Source of the DNA: an uncultured Rhodospirillales bacterium
GTDB taxonomy: Bacteria; Pseudomonadota; Alphaproteobacteria; Rhodospirillales; UBA2165
Direction of reading: 5' to 3'
Assembly: GCA_913055735.1 (NCBI GenBank)
Contig: CAJXKD010000001.1
Span: 496,001-560,000 of the forward strand
DNA: 64,000 bases
The position numbers and the translations under genes were made by a program. This document shows positions 9,592 through 18,780 of the stretch, piece by piece (position 1 is the first letter of the stretch; each line of letters starts with the position of its first letter). The notes under the pieces are model-generated. The model was not told the origin of the DNA. It made no database searches and saw nothing but the letters and a program-made list of their open reading frames with translations.

Positions 9592-10086
9592 CTAGTGCTT
9601 GCCGTGCCCGTGACCACCTTTCATGGCGCCGGTCTTTTTGACCGGCACGTCCATCTCGATCTTGCCGGCGTCGCGGAACGTCAAGGTCAACGGAAACATG
9701 TTGTCCTCGACGAGCGCGGTATTCAGTTGCATGAGCATGATGTGATAGCTGCCCGGCTTGAGGGTCACCGATCCTCCAGCGGGGATTGTGAGCGGATCGA
9801 CCCGCCCCATCCGCATGACACCGTCCACCATCTTGCTTTCGTGGATTTCGACGCGGCCGGCAACCGGCGCCCCCGCGCTCACCAACGCATCGTCGCGATC
9901 ACCTGCGTTGTGGATGGTCATGAAAGCCGCCGTCGGCCGCGACGTGCCGAAGGAGGCGCGCGCCCAGGGCGTCTCGATGGTGAGATTGCCGATTTTATAG
10001 TCCGCCGCCTTGAGAGACGGTGCAGCCAAGACAACGGCTGCCAATACAGCCGCGAAGATCAGAGAGAGTTTTGTCGATTTCATCAT
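9592..10086 (-). CDS. Periplasmic copper chaperone PCu(A)C
   Basis: Delivers Cu(I) to the CuA/CuB centres of cytochrome oxidase together with SCO1. About 164 residues: a signal peptide (MMKSTKLSLIFAAVLAAVVL, cleavage after SLKA), then the PCu(A)C fold with copper ligands in HESKM...MRM and the terminal HIM of GSYHIMLM. The tail GGHGHGKH adds histidines that could bind more copper. The start at 10086 leaves about 30 bp to the SCO1 gene upstream; a longer version would run into that gene. Same operon as SCO1. Confidence 0.92.
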   Translation of the reverse strand: MMKSTKLSLIFAAVLAAVVLAAPSLKAADYKIGNLTIETPWARASFGTSRPTAAFMTIHNAGDRDDALVSAGAPVAGRVEIHESKMVDGVMRMGRVDPLTIPAGGSVTLKPGSYHIMLMQLNTALVEDNMFPLTLTFRDAGKIEMDVPVKKTGAMKGGHGHGKH

Positions 10087-10117
10087 TTCAAGTTCTTTCA
10101 TATCGAAGTTCGCAAGA

Positions 10118-10750
10118 TCACTGCACGACGTCGCGGATAGCCGCTGCCATTTCGTCAGGTGCCGTGCCATGCGAAAAATGTTTGAGGAAGTCACCGTCCG
10201 GCGACATCAGATAGGTGATCGCCGAATGATCCATCACATAGAAGGGATCTTCCTTGCCGATTTCTTCCTCGGGAATGGATTTCTTGTAGTAGACCCGGTA
10301 CGCCTTCGCGACGTCGGCGACCTGATCGGGAGACCCGGTCAGGCCCATGATGCGTGGATGGAACTGCGCCACGTACTCCCCCATAAGTTCCGGCGTATCC
10401 CGTTCGGGATCGACGCTGATGAACAAGGGCTGAACCTTGTCCGCAACCTCGCCGAGAGCATCCAAGGTCAAGGCGATCTCGCTCAGCGCGGTCGGGCAAA
10501 CGTCGGGGCAGTGGGTGAAGCCGAAAAAGACCAACAGGTATTTTCCCCGAAAATCTTTGTCGGTCACCGTCCGGCCCGAACCGTCGACCAATTCGAACGG
10601 TCCGCCGATCAGCGCCTTACCCGATTGACCCGTTTGGGTAACGGTCGGCATCGACGAACGGTCGTCCTGCATAAAATAGACCGCCGCGCCAACGACAACG
10701 ATGACACCTACAACCAAGGCCGAAAGCCCGGCTTTCAATGCAGATTTCAT
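10118..10750 (-). CDS. SCO1/SenC copper metallochaperone
   Basis: Membrane-anchored thioredoxin-fold protein that inserts copper into cytochrome c oxidase. The 210 residues include an N-terminal membrane segment (about 8-27) and the copper-binding CPDVC motif at Cys81 and Cys85; the third ligand is His175 in MDHSA. The sequence between them (FISVDPERDTP) is typical of the family. The neighbouring PCu(A)C and DUF2946 genes on the same strand make a compact copper-delivery operon. Confidence 0.94.
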   Translation of the reverse strand: MKSALKAGLSALVVGVIVVVGAAVYFMQDDRSSMPTVTQTGQSGKALIGGPFELVDGSGRTVTDKDFRGKYLLVFFGFTHCPDVCPTALSEIALTLDALGEVADKVQPLFISVDPERDTPELMGEYVAQFHPRIMGLTGSPDQVADVAKAYRVYYKKSIPEEEIGKEDPFYVMDHSAITYLMSPDGDFLKHFSHGTAPDEMAAAIRDVVQ

Positions 10751-10867
10751 GGAAAGCTCCGTTTTCTCCGGTGTTCGGTAGCGGAAAGCCCATCACCGAA
10801 CCATCACTTAAGACGCCCAGTGCATCCAACCAGAAACGGCGGCGGCACGACGGCGTCGCGGGTCGTC

Positions 10868-11311
10868 TCAGAGAAATACCGGAGGAGCGCGCGGATAAAG
10901 ACTGCTGGAGCCAGCTTCGTGATGGACCGCACTGTCCATCCAGGGAATCGGTACCGCCACCGCCGCCAAAGACGGGCCGATGCCGAATGTTCCCGGCAAC
11001 AGACAAGCGGCGCACGCATGACCGCTCGCGCAGGTGCTGCCGTGGATACACAACGGGCATTCATAGGATGCAGATTTGGTGGGGTCCTCGTTCCCATCCT
11101 CGCCCGGTAGATCGGAAACCGGCACGACTTTGAAACCGGTCGCCGTGCAAATGACCATCGTGTCACCGAACGGCGACGCCGCAGCTTCCGCCGGCATCTG
11201 ATGCGCCAGGGGCAGAAATACATGGAAAAGGAGACCGGCGAGCGCCAGGGTCGATGTCCAGCGCCGCCAAGACATCGTCTTGCTCGGGCGCGATTGCCGG
11301 AACAGTCTCAT
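10868..11311 (-). CDS. DUF2946 family membrane-associated protein
   Basis: About 147 residues with an N-terminal hydrophobic segment (TSTLALAGLLFHVFLPLAH) and a cysteine-rich middle (YECPLCIHGSTCASGHACAACL) typical of DUF2946 proteins, which often neighbour copper genes. A metal-related role fits the cysteines and the SCO1/PCu(A)C neighbours, but the biochemical function is unknown. I chose the ATG at 11311 because it overlaps the stop of the DUF2065 gene (ATGA); an in-frame ATG at 11326 would need a longer overlap. Confidence 0.75.
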   Translation of the reverse strand: MRLFRQSRPSKTMSWRRWTSTLALAGLLFHVFLPLAHQMPAEAAASPFGDTMVICTATGFKVVPVSDLPGEDGNEDPTKSASYECPLCIHGSTCASGHACAACLLPGTFGIGPSLAAVAVPIPWMDSAVHHEAGSSSLYPRAPPVFL

Positions 11312-11508
11312 CGCCGGATCAACCACACAAACCCGACGCCCAACACGGCGGCGGCAATTCCGGCGATCCGTAAGGCTGCCGTTGGCTGATCAAGAACCTG
11401 CACCATGAACCGCTTCATCGCCTCCGGAAACAACGCATAGATCGCCCCTTCGATGGCCAGCGCCAAGGCAAGTGCCGTCAGCAGATCGGTCAAGCCGACG
11501 TCGGACAT
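11308..11508 (-). CDS. DUF2065 small inner-membrane protein
   Basis: A 66-residue protein with two hydrophobic segments (about 8-25 and 44-63), matching the DUF2065 family, which is routinely encoded just after hflC. Its ATG lies 24 bp from the hflC stop, and its stop codon overlaps the start of the DUF2946 gene. Its role is unknown, but its position suggests an accessory to the HflKC complex. Confidence 0.85.
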   Translation of the reverse strand: MSDVGLTDLLTALALALAIEGAIYALFPEAMKRFMVQVLDQPTAALRIAGIAAAVLGVGFVWLIRR

Positions 11509-11532
11509 GAAGCAAGCCGTCCTCCGCCGCCG

Positions 11533-12423
11533 CTAGTTCCGCCGCGGTGGCGTTACCCGGCCTTCGGCATCCCCGAAGTAGCGGAAGAAATCGCCCTCCG
11601 GCGGACCGATGAAGCTTGTCGTGTTGCCTTGCAGGCCTTCCTTCAGTGCCCGCATGGAGTCCCAGAAGAAATAGAACTCGGGATCGCGGCCATAGGCATC
11701 ATTGTAGATTTCCTGGGCCTGGGCTTCGCCCTCGCCTCGGGTCGCTTGCGCCTCGCGTTGCGCGTTGGCGCGGATGATAATTGCCTGCTTGTCGGCATCG
11801 GCGCGGATACTACGCGACTCCTTATCGCCTTCAGCCCGGATCTTCCGCGCTTCTTGCTCACGCTGGGTCTGCATCCGGCGGAAGATGGCCTGACTGTTTT
11901 CGGCAGGTAAGTCGATACGCTTGATCCGCACGTCGATCACGTCGACACCAAAGGTCTGGCTTTCCGCCTTCACCCGTTCGGCGATCTGCGCCATCAAGTT
12001 GGCACGTTCCGGGGTCACCAGTGTGGCAAGCGTCACTTGACCGAAGACAGACCGCAGGTTGCTGTTGATGATACGCCCGAGACGAGATTCCCATCCCGCT
12101 TCGTTGCTGACGCTGCGGAAAAACACCAATGGCTCGACAATGCGATAGCGAGCGAAGGCATCCACGACCAATTGCTTCTGATCCTGCGTCGGCACTTCTT
12201 CGGCGTCAGCGTCGTAGTCGAGGATGCGCTGGTCGAAGCGGACGATATCCTCGATCAACGGCAATTTGACCTTAAGGCCCGGCTCCTGAAGGACCCGGCG
12301 CGGTTCACCGACCCGCAGGACGAGCGCCTGCTCACGTTCGGTGATCGTAAACAGTGTCCCCGACAACAGGATGCCGCCGACAACGACGATGATACCGATA
12401 ACGGCAAGGGTCACGTTCTTCAT
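11533..12423 (-). CDS. hflC: HflC, SPFH/band 7 subunit of the FtsH modulator complex
   Basis: Forms with HflK a large periplasm-facing cage around the FtsH protease and modulates its degradation of membrane proteins. The 296 residues show an N-terminal membrane anchor (about 5-25), the SPFH domain opening FTITEREQALVLRVGEP, and a long charged coiled coil with ARKIRAEGDKESRSIRADADK repeats near 185-225. The last segment DPEFYFFWDSMRALKEGL is conserved in HflC. The start overlaps the hflK stop by four bases. Confidence 0.95.
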   Translation of the reverse strand: MKNVTLAVIGIIVVVGGILLSGTLFTITEREQALVLRVGEPRRVLQEPGLKVKLPLIEDIVRFDQRILDYDADAEEVPTQDQKQLVVDAFARYRIVEPLVFFRSVSNEAGWESRLGRIINSNLRSVFGQVTLATLVTPERANLMAQIAERVKAESQTFGVDVIDVRIKRIDLPAENSQAIFRRMQTQREQEARKIRAEGDKESRSIRADADKQAIIIRANAQREAQATRGEGEAQAQEIYNDAYGRDPEFYFFWDSMRALKEGLQGNTTSFIGPPEGDFFRYFGDAEGRVTPPRRN

Positions 12424-13520
12424 CGGCTGCTCCCCCCACCGGATTGGCTTGGCTGTTGGCCGCGTTTTTGCAATTCGGGCAACGGCAGATACGGCACGAC
12501 ACCACTGCCGCCCGTGCTGTTGTCGATGAGGACCTTGTCCATGTCCCCCATCACCTCGCGCATAGTCTCGAGATAGATACGACGGCGGGTGACGTCCTTC
12601 TGTTTATTGTACTCACCGAGTACCGAGAGGAAGCGTTGCGCTTCACCGGTGGCGACGGCGATCTTCTCTTCCTTATAGCCTTGCGCCTCGTTGAGAATTT
12701 TAGCCGCTTCACCCGCGGCGCGCTCGGTCACCTCATTCAAATAAGCCGTGGCTTCGTTGATGGCGCGTTCCTTATCGGCGCGCGCAGCCTGCACGTCGCG
12801 GAAGGCGTCAAGCACGTTGCCGGGTGGTTCCACCTGCTGCAGGTTGACGTTCTGGATTTCGATACCTGCGTCATACGCATCGAGAATGCCCTGGATCAGC
12901 TCGACCGCTTCCTGATCGATTTGAGCCCGGCCCGTCGTGCGCGCGTATTCAAAATTAGTTTTACCGATGATCTCGCGCATGGCGCTTTCCGAAACGGCTT
13001 TCACGGTCGCTTCGGGATTGCGGATATTGAACAGAAACTTCTCGGCATCGCGGATGCGCCAGAAGGTGACGAACCGGATATCGATGATGTTTTCGTCACC
13101 GGTAAGCATCAGGCTTTCCTCGGGCACCGAGCGCGTGCCGCGCACGCCGATGGGCACCTGATTGATACGCGTCACTTTCGGCTTCAAGACCTGGCCGATG
13201 GGCGCCGGCAGGTTATAGCTCAAGCCCGGCTGGGATTTCTTGAACAGCTTGCCGAAGATCAGCGCCACACCCTCTTCGTCGGGCTCGACCACGTAAAAGC
13301 CAGTCGCCAGCCAGACGACGAGCGCCGCGACCACCAGCAAAACAATCCGCCGCGCGCCGCCTTTGCCGCCGGGCATGAACCGCTTGAACCGGTCCTGTCC
13401 GCGGCGCAGCATTTCCTCGATGTCGGGTGGCTGCGGTCTTTGAGGTCCGCCGCCCCAGGGGCCTCCGCCCCCACCTCCGCCGCCGCCCCAGGGACCGCCG
13501 CGTTGTGTGTTCCAATTCAT
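12420..13520 (-). CDS. hflK: HflK, SPFH/band 7 subunit of the FtsH modulator complex
   Basis: Partner of HflC. About 366 residues: a glycine- and proline-rich cytoplasmic N-terminus (GGPWGGGGGGG type, residues 8-28), a membrane segment near 58-78, an SPFH domain with FYVVEPDEEGVALIFGK, and a coiled coil. The ATG at 13518-13520 before NWNTQRGG is preceded by AAAGG and gives the usual HflK N-terminus; an upstream in-frame start would add 34 unrelated residues. Divergent from mrp, with about 190 bp between them that should hold both promoters. Confidence 0.95.
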   Translation of the reverse strand: MNWNTQRGGPWGGGGGGGGGPWGGGPQRPQPPDIEEMLRRGQDRFKRFMPGGKGGARRIVLLVVAALVVWLATGFYVVEPDEEGVALIFGKLFKKSQPGLSYNLPAPIGQVLKPKVTRINQVPIGVRGTRSVPEESLMLTGDENIIDIRFVTFWRIRDAEKFLFNIRNPEATVKAVSESAMREIIGKTNFEYARTTGRAQIDQEAVELIQGILDAYDAGIEIQNVNLQQVEPPGNVLDAFRDVQAARADKERAINEATAYLNEVTERAAGEAAKILNEAQGYKEEKIAVATGEAQRFLSVLGEYNKQKDVTRRRIYLETMREVMGDMDKVLIDNSTGGSGVVPYLPLPELQKRGQQPSQSGGGSSR

Positions 13521-13709
13521 GGAATACCGACCTTTCGTGTAAATTTCGGCTGTTGTTTTGCGTAATTCTGTCGTGTGCCTTATATGACAGCTAGTCAGGG
13601 CACGCAATGGAATCCAGGGCAAAGGCCCGTTTCGTGACAGGCCGCGTTCACATTTCGGTCAGCGCCCCAAACAAAGAGAGAACAAACAGAAGATTATGGC
13701 GAGGACACC

Positions 13710-14822
13710 ATGGCGGAAGTGACGCGCGAGGACATTCTCAACGTTTTGGACGGAATCAGCGACCCGGCGCGCGGCCAAAGTATTGTCGCGCTCGGCATGA
13801 TCGCCGGCATTCAGATCAAGGACGGTCACGTCGCCTTCGGCATCGAAGTCGACCCGGCCCAGGCGAAAGCGATGGAACCGGTCCGCGCCGAAGCGGAGAA
13901 ACGCGTGCACGCCCTGCCCGGCGTTCTGACCGTCACCGCCGTTCTCACCGCCGAAAAGCAAGCAGCCCAACCATCCCATGGTGGTCAACAGCAGGGTCAA
14001 CGCGTGCCGCCGTTGGAACTGCCGGGTATCGGCGCGGTGATCGCGGTGGCCTCGGGTAAGGGAGGCGTCGGCAAATCCACCACTGCCGTCAATCTGGCGC
14101 TTGCTTTGGCGGCGTCGGGGAAATCGGTTGGCCTGCTGGACGCCGACGTCTATGGCCCGTCGATACCGCGCATGCTCGGCATCACCGGCAAGCCGCAGAT
14201 GGCCGAAGATAAGAAGGTCATCCCCATGGAACGCCATGGCATCAAATGCATGTCCATGGGATTCCTCATCGACGAAGAAACGCCGATCATCTGGCGGGGC
14301 CCCATGGCCACCGGCGCATTGGAACAATTGATGCGCGACGTTGCCTGGGGGCAGTTGGACGTTCTGGTCGTCGATATGCCGCCCGGCACCGGCGACATTC
14401 ACCTGTCCATGGCACAGCGCGCGCCGCTGACCGGCGCGGTCATCGTCTCGACGCCACAGGACATCGCCCTTTTGGACGCCCGCAAGGGCCTCAACATGTT
14501 CCGGAAAGTGGAAGTGCCCGTGTTCGGCCTGATCGAGAACATGAGCTACTTCGTCTGCCCTCATTGCGGCGAACGCACCGAGATCTTCAGCCACGGCGGC
14601 GCCAAGCGTGAGGCCGAGCGGCTGGGCATGGATTTCCTCGGCGAAATCCCCCTCGACATCGCCATCCGCGAAACGTCGGACGGTGGCGAACCCATCGTTG
14701 TCAGCGACCCCGACAGTCCGCACAGCCAGGCATATAGGACAATCGCGGCACGCGTGTGGGAGAAAATCGGCGAAAGCCAATCGCAGCAGGCAGCAGGCGC
14801 CCCGCGCATCGTCATGCAATAG
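13710..14822 (+). CDS. mrp: Mrp/ApbC/NBP35-family iron-sulfur cluster carrier ATPase
   Basis: P-loop ATPase that carries and transfers Fe-S clusters. Of 370 residues, 5-80 form a DUF59/MIP18-like domain, the deviant Walker A motif GKGGVGKS is at 116-123, and the cluster-binding CPHC motif is at Cys283 and Cys286. The VDMPPGTGD motif near 221-229 is a family signature. GAGGACACC precedes the ATG. It is likely transcribed with the downstream EamA transporter, only about 10 bp away, although no functional link between the two is evident. Confidence 0.95.
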   Translation: MAEVTREDILNVLDGISDPARGQSIVALGMIAGIQIKDGHVAFGIEVDPAQAKAMEPVRAEAEKRVHALPGVLTVTAVLTAEKQAAQPSHGGQQQGQRVPPLELPGIGAVIAVASGKGGVGKSTTAVNLALALAASGKSVGLLDADVYGPSIPRMLGITGKPQMAEDKKVIPMERHGIKCMSMGFLIDEETPIIWRGPMATGALEQLMRDVAWGQLDVLVVDMPPGTGDIHLSMAQRAPLTGAVIVSTPQDIALLDARKGLNMFRKVEVPVFGLIENMSYFVCPHCGERTEIFSHGGAKREAERLGMDFLGEIPLDIAIRETSDGGEPIVVSDPDSPHSQAYRTIAARVWEKIGESQSQQAAGAPRIVMQ

Positions 14823-14832
14823 GCGCCCTTAC

Positions 14833-15804
14833 GTGATCACCCGCATCGCTGCCTCTCTCGACACGATCCCCGCCAACTTGAAGGGGGTTGTGCTCATGGT
14901 CCTGTCCGGGGCCTGCTATGCCACCATGGCGGCGGTGATCCGCGGCTTGGCAGCCGACATTCATCCGTTGGAAATGGTCTTTTTCCGCGCCCTGTTCGGC
15001 CTGATCGCGGTGTTGCCGTTTTTCTTCAGCCGTGGACTGGAAGGTATGCGGATGCCGCGCAAGCACCGCTTCCTGTTGCGCGGCGCAACCCAAGTCGGCG
15101 CGCAGATGTCGTTCTATTTCGGCATTACCATCATCCCGCTTGCCGCCGCCATCACCCTTTCCATGACCCACGCCATCTTTACCGCCGCAGGCGCGGTGAT
15201 CTTCCTCGGTGAGCCCTCGGTCTGGCGGCGCTGGTTCGCCATCGCCTTGGGCTTCGCCGGCGCCCTGGTGATCATGCGGCCCGATATCGCTTTCTTCTTC
15301 GGCCTCTCTGAAGCCAGCGCCGAGACGGACATGCGGGAGCTCGGCGCTTTTCTGGTCGTGTTATCGACGGTCGGGTATGCCGGGCTCACGGTGCACAGCA
15401 AGGTTCTGACGCGCACCGAGCCGATCTCCGCGATCATCACTTGGACGCTGATATTCTCCACGCCCTTATCGTTGATCCTGGCCGCATTCGTGTGGGTTTG
15501 GCCGACCTGGGATCAATGGTTCTTCTTGTTCCTGATCGGCGCCCTCGGGACCATGGGCAACGCCACCATGACCAACGCCTTCAAGGTCGGCGAGATGACA
15601 GCGCTGGCGCCGGTCATGTATGTGCGGCTCGTGTGGGCGGCGCTGTTGGGTTTCGTGCTGTTCTCGGAAATTCCCGATATGTTCACCGGCCTCGGGGCGG
15701 CCATGATCGTCGTCGCCGGGGTCTATCTGTCACGGCTCGAGAGCCGCCGCGCGAAAGCACGGGCCGCGACAGAAGCCGCCGAATCTGCGAAAGAACAGGT
15801 TTAA
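14833..15804 (+). CDS. EamA/DMT-superfamily permease
   Basis: Ten-helix inner-membrane transporter of the drug/metabolite family; substrate unknown. Two EamA repeats are visible, the first starting NLKGVVLMVLSGACYATMAAVIR, the second near the middle (AFLVVLSTVGYAGLTVHSKVL). The GTG at 14833 gives 323 residues and a normal pre-helix region. An ATG at 14896 preceded by AAGGGGG is an alternative that would clip the first helix. The gene ends in a 4-bp convergent overlap with the MFS gene on the other strand. Confidence 0.82.
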   Translation: MITRIAASLDTIPANLKGVVLMVLSGACYATMAAVIRGLAADIHPLEMVFFRALFGLIAVLPFFFSRGLEGMRMPRKHRFLLRGATQVGAQMSFYFGITIIPLAAAITLSMTHAIFTAAGAVIFLGEPSVWRRWFAIALGFAGALVIMRPDIAFFFGLSEASAETDMRELGAFLVVLSTVGYAGLTVHSKVLTRTEPISAIITWTLIFSTPLSLILAAFVWVWPTWDQWFFLFLIGALGTMGNATMTNAFKVGEMTALAPVMYVRLVWAALLGFVLFSEIPDMFTGLGAAMIVVAGVYLSRLESRRAKARAATEAAESAKEQV

Positions 15805-17108
15805 CCGGTGTTCCCGTTCTCGCCGGGCGGGAAGATTTCCGGCTCGTCCATGTGGGGTGTCATCTCATTCCGGGGGTCGAGGCCGAACACCACCGGCGAG
15901 GTGCGCGGCACGGCGACGAAGGCTTCCTTGTCCTCGTCCAAAACCGGCGCCTTGACCGAAATGCGATAGGCGATGAACCCGGTGGAGATAACCGCTATCG
16001 TCGCGAAATAGCCGAACAAGCCCAGCGGACCGGCGATCTGCATGGTGGTCGCGCCAACCAATGGACCCACGACGGCGCCGGTGCCGTAGCACAACATCAG
16101 GGTGCTGCAGGCGGCGACGAACTGGTCTGCCTGCAGGTTGTCGTTGGCGTGCGCGACGGCAACGCCGTAAACGGGCAGGACCGACGCGCCGAACAAGCCC
16201 GTCAACACGAACAGCATCCACGGCGCCGTCACGGTGACCTCGTTCCTGAATTGTCCGGTGATGACGATCACCGCAACGGCAATCACCGTCACCGCAATCA
16301 ATAGGCCGACAAGGACCTTCCGGCGGTCGACTTTGTCGGACAACCAGCCTGCGGGCCACTGCATGACCATGCCGCCGAACACGATGGTTGCGATAAGAAT
16401 GGAAATAGCGCCGGCCCCGAGACCCGATCCCAGCGCATAAACCGAGGTCAAACTCCACAGCGCGCCATTCAACAGACCCGACGTGAAACACCCGACGGCG
16501 CCGACGGGGCTGGCCCTGAACAATCTGCCGACCCCCATGGGCCGAATGGGCGCCAGCGGCGGCGCAGGCGTCGTCGACAAGGCAACCGGCACCAGCGACA
16601 GCGAAATCACCGCGGACACCAGCACAAACAACGCGGTGCCGCCCGGCTCCGACACGTTCAACAAGAACTGGCCAAGCGCCGTCGAGCCCAGCGTCACCAC
16701 CATGTACGTGGCCAGCACCGAGCCCCTCACCGACGTCCGCGCATTGCGATTGAGCCAGCTTTCCGCAACCATCACCATGCCCGCGAAACAAACGCCTGTG
16801 ATGCCGCGAAACAGCACCCACATCCACGGATTGACGAAATAGCCGTGCGCCAACACGGCGACCGATCCCATCGAGGCGAACGCGGCAAAGGTGCGGATGT
16901 GCCCCACGTTGGCGATGAAACGCGGGCAGACGATCGACCCGCCGACATAGCCGACATAGTAAGTGGCCATGATGACACCGATCATCAGGACCGGGAAACC
17001 TTCGATCCCGGCGCGTACACCCAGCAAGGTCGCCTGCAGCCCGAGCCCCATATTGAGCCCGGCAACGGCGATTAGCAGCGCGGAAATATTGAGAAAGGCT
17101 GAGCGCAC
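15801..17108 (-). CDS. MFS transporter, YcaD-like
   Basis: A 435-residue major facilitator protein with 12 predicted membrane helices. The inter-helix loop between TM2 and TM3 has the form PRFIANVGHIRTF in place of the canonical motif A, and the ESWLNRNA segment near residue 120 is typical of the YcaD-type subgroup. The C-terminal 40 residues are hydrophilic. Substrate unknown. Its convergent overlap with the EamA gene leaves no room for a separate terminator. Confidence 0.85.
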   Translation of the reverse strand: MRSAFLNISALLIAVAGLNMGLGLQATLLGVRAGIEGFPVLMIGVIMATYYVGYVGGSIVCPRFIANVGHIRTFAAFASMGSVAVLAHGYFVNPWMWVLFRGITGVCFAGMVMVAESWLNRNARTSVRGSVLATYMVVTLGSTALGQFLLNVSEPGGTALFVLVSAVISLSLVPVALSTTPAPPLAPIRPMGVGRLFRASPVGAVGCFTSGLLNGALWSLTSVYALGSGLGAGAISILIATIVFGGMVMQWPAGWLSDKVDRRKVLVGLLIAVTVIAVAVIVITGQFRNEVTVTAPWMLFVLTGLFGASVLPVYGVAVAHANDNLQADQFVAACSTLMLCYGTGAVVGPLVGATTMQIAGPLGLFGYFATIAVISTGFIAYRISVKAPVLDEDKEAFVAVPRTSPVVFGLDPRNEMTPHMDEPEIFPPGENGNTG

Positions 17109-17233
17109 GGAACTTACCCTGGGATTCGCGCGATGTTTACGTTGAATGCGAGTCGTTTAAATGACCCGTGATGGGGAGATGATCGCTTTTTTGGATGGCA
17201 TCAAGAGCCAAACCGGGCCACGGCGCAAATATT

Positions 17234-18172
17234 TTAAGCGTCGCGGCCCAAAACCTCCATAAGCTCCCGCCACTCGCGTTTGGACAGGCCGCTGTCCTCC
17301 TGGCCGACGGTTTCACCGGCGAGCATTTTCTTCACCACGTCGAGCCCCTTGGCGGACAGCTGTGCACCGCCGACCCGGTAGTCCATGAAGGCCTGATAGG
17401 TAAGCGGCACCCAGCGCTTGAGACTGTCCATCATCGCCTCGGCATAGACCCGGATTTCGTACTGGGCATGCGCATCGGCGCGCAATGACAGGAAATGCAG
17501 CAAATTGTGCAGGTCGATCTTCCAATACCATTGGGTATAGGTATTGAGGGTCAGATTCATGCGTGCCAATTCGCGCGCTAGTCCGCTTTTACCCTCGTCG
17601 ATGAGATTTCCCTGCTCGTCCTCGTTGAGCATCTCGACATAGTGGTCGTAGGTATTTTGCGCGTCGGTGCGCAACAGATCGAGAACCCGTGCCGCCTCTT
17701 CGCCCTTAAGCACGTCGCCGCGCCCCTGACGGTTGGACACCGACTGCGCGGCGAGCTGGTCGGGTTCGGGAATATAGAACTCGCGATCGAGCACAGAATA
17801 CCGTGCCGAATATTCATTGACGTTGGCGGTCCGGTGCCGGATCCACTGGCGCGCGACGAAGATGGGCATCTTCATGTGGTATTTGATCTCGCACATCTCG
17901 AACGGCGTCGTATGACGGTGACGCAGGAGATATCGGATCAGGCCCTCGTCGTTGGAGACCTTCTTGGTTCCCTTGCCGTAGGATACCCGCGCGGCCTGCA
18001 CGACCGCCGAATCGTCGCCCATGTAATCGATGACACGCACGAAACCGTGGTCGAGCACCGGCACCGGCTCGTAAAGCACCTCTTCGAGGGCCGGCGACGT
18101 CGCCCGGCGTGTGGGGGTGCTGGCGGCGCGCGCCTCGTCGATTTCGGCGCGTTGTTCAGGGGTGAGATCCAT
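17234..18172 (-). CDS. thyX: Flavin-dependent thymidylate synthase
   Basis: Makes dTMP from dUMP using methylene-tetrahydrofolate and FAD/NADPH. The ThyX motif [13 protein letters not shown] is at about residues 112-124. The 312-residue length is at the long end for ThyX, owing to an N-terminal extension and additional C-terminal sequence. The ATG at 18170-18172 is preceded by a G-rich ribosome-binding site. An upstream in-frame ATG would add 18 residues lacking family character. No thyA is present in the window. Confidence 0.95.
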   Translation of the reverse strand: MDLTPEQRAEIDEARAASTPTRRATSPALEEVLYEPVPVLDHGFVRVIDYMGDDSAVVQAARVSYGKGTKKVSNDEGLIRYLLRHRHTTPFEMCEIKYHMKMPIFVARQWIRHRTANVNEYSARYSVLDREFYIPEPDQLAAQSVSNRQGRGDVLKGEEAARVLDLLRTDAQNTYDHYVEMLNEDEQGNLIDEGKSGLARELARMNLTLNTYTQWYWKIDLHNLLHFLSLRADAHAQYEIRVYAEAMMDSLKRWVPLTYQAFMDYRVGGAQLSAKGLDVVKKMLAGETVGQEDSGLSKREWRELMEVLGRDA

Positions 18173-18360
18173 GGTGTTCCCCCCATACCCGATTCTTAAC
18201 CCCAGGGAAACAGGTCCGGCCCCCAAACAGACGATTTTGCGAAAATATTTTTTAGCTGCCTGCGACCGAGTCGCAGGAAAGCCCGGAAATCCTTGAAAAA
18301 ATGATGGAGGCCATCCCGCCGCCGCCCTTCCATTAGGCGCATCGGCGGATTATATTATGG

Positions 18361-18710
18361 GTGCCGGTTTTACCGGCTATGGCGATAAACGCCTTGTGGA
18401 ATAAGCGTAGCGGACCCGGGGGCAGTGCCCGGCGCCTCCACCAAATTCCCATAGAGTTTTCCGGACTTGGCCAAAGTGTCTCGTCCGGGCCGTTATGGGG
18501 GCGAAACAGGATCGACGCGCGTGGTAAAGGCTTGGTTTTCGCTCGGAATGGTACCGCCGTTATCGGGCCGTTTTACAGATGCCAACGACAATGAGGCATT
18601 TGCTGTTGCCGCCTAACGGCTAAGCAACAACGGGGTTCGGGGGGCACCTGGCAACAGAAGCCCCCCACTACCAACCGGGCCCGCGGAAAGACGGTACCGG
18701 CAAGAGCAAG
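18361..18710 (+). ncRNA. ssrA: Transfer-messenger RNA gene, circularly permuted (two-piece)
   Basis: Ribosome rescue RNA. The order is permuted as in alphaproteobacteria: the 3' acceptor piece comes first (about 18361-18443, ending CGCCTCCACCA), then a spacer removed in processing (18444-18496), then the coding piece starting GGGGGCGAAACAGGATCGACG at 18497. The ends pair as a 7-bp acceptor stem (18497-18503 with CGCCTCC at 18433-18439) including a G-U pair at the third position, the alanine identity element. The tag reading frame is at 18581-18616, a helix encloses its stop codon, and a 7-bp G/C stem (18639-18645 with 18660-18666) follows as part of a pseudoknot. Outer ends are approximate. 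Confidence 0.92.
18581..18616 (+). other. tmRNA proteolysis tag reading frame
   Basis: Codons GCC to TAA spell ANDNEAFAVAA. With the alanine carried by tmRNA, the appended tag is AANDNEAFAVAA, ending in the hydrophobic AVAA degron read by ClpXP. It is two residues shorter than the familiar alphaproteobacterial AANDNFAEEFAVAA pattern. Confidence 0.9.
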
Positions 18711-18780
18711 ATCGGGGGCAAAAATACCGAATACCCCGGCACAAGACCAAAAGCTGTTTGAGTGGGAGTGACGGGGCAGA

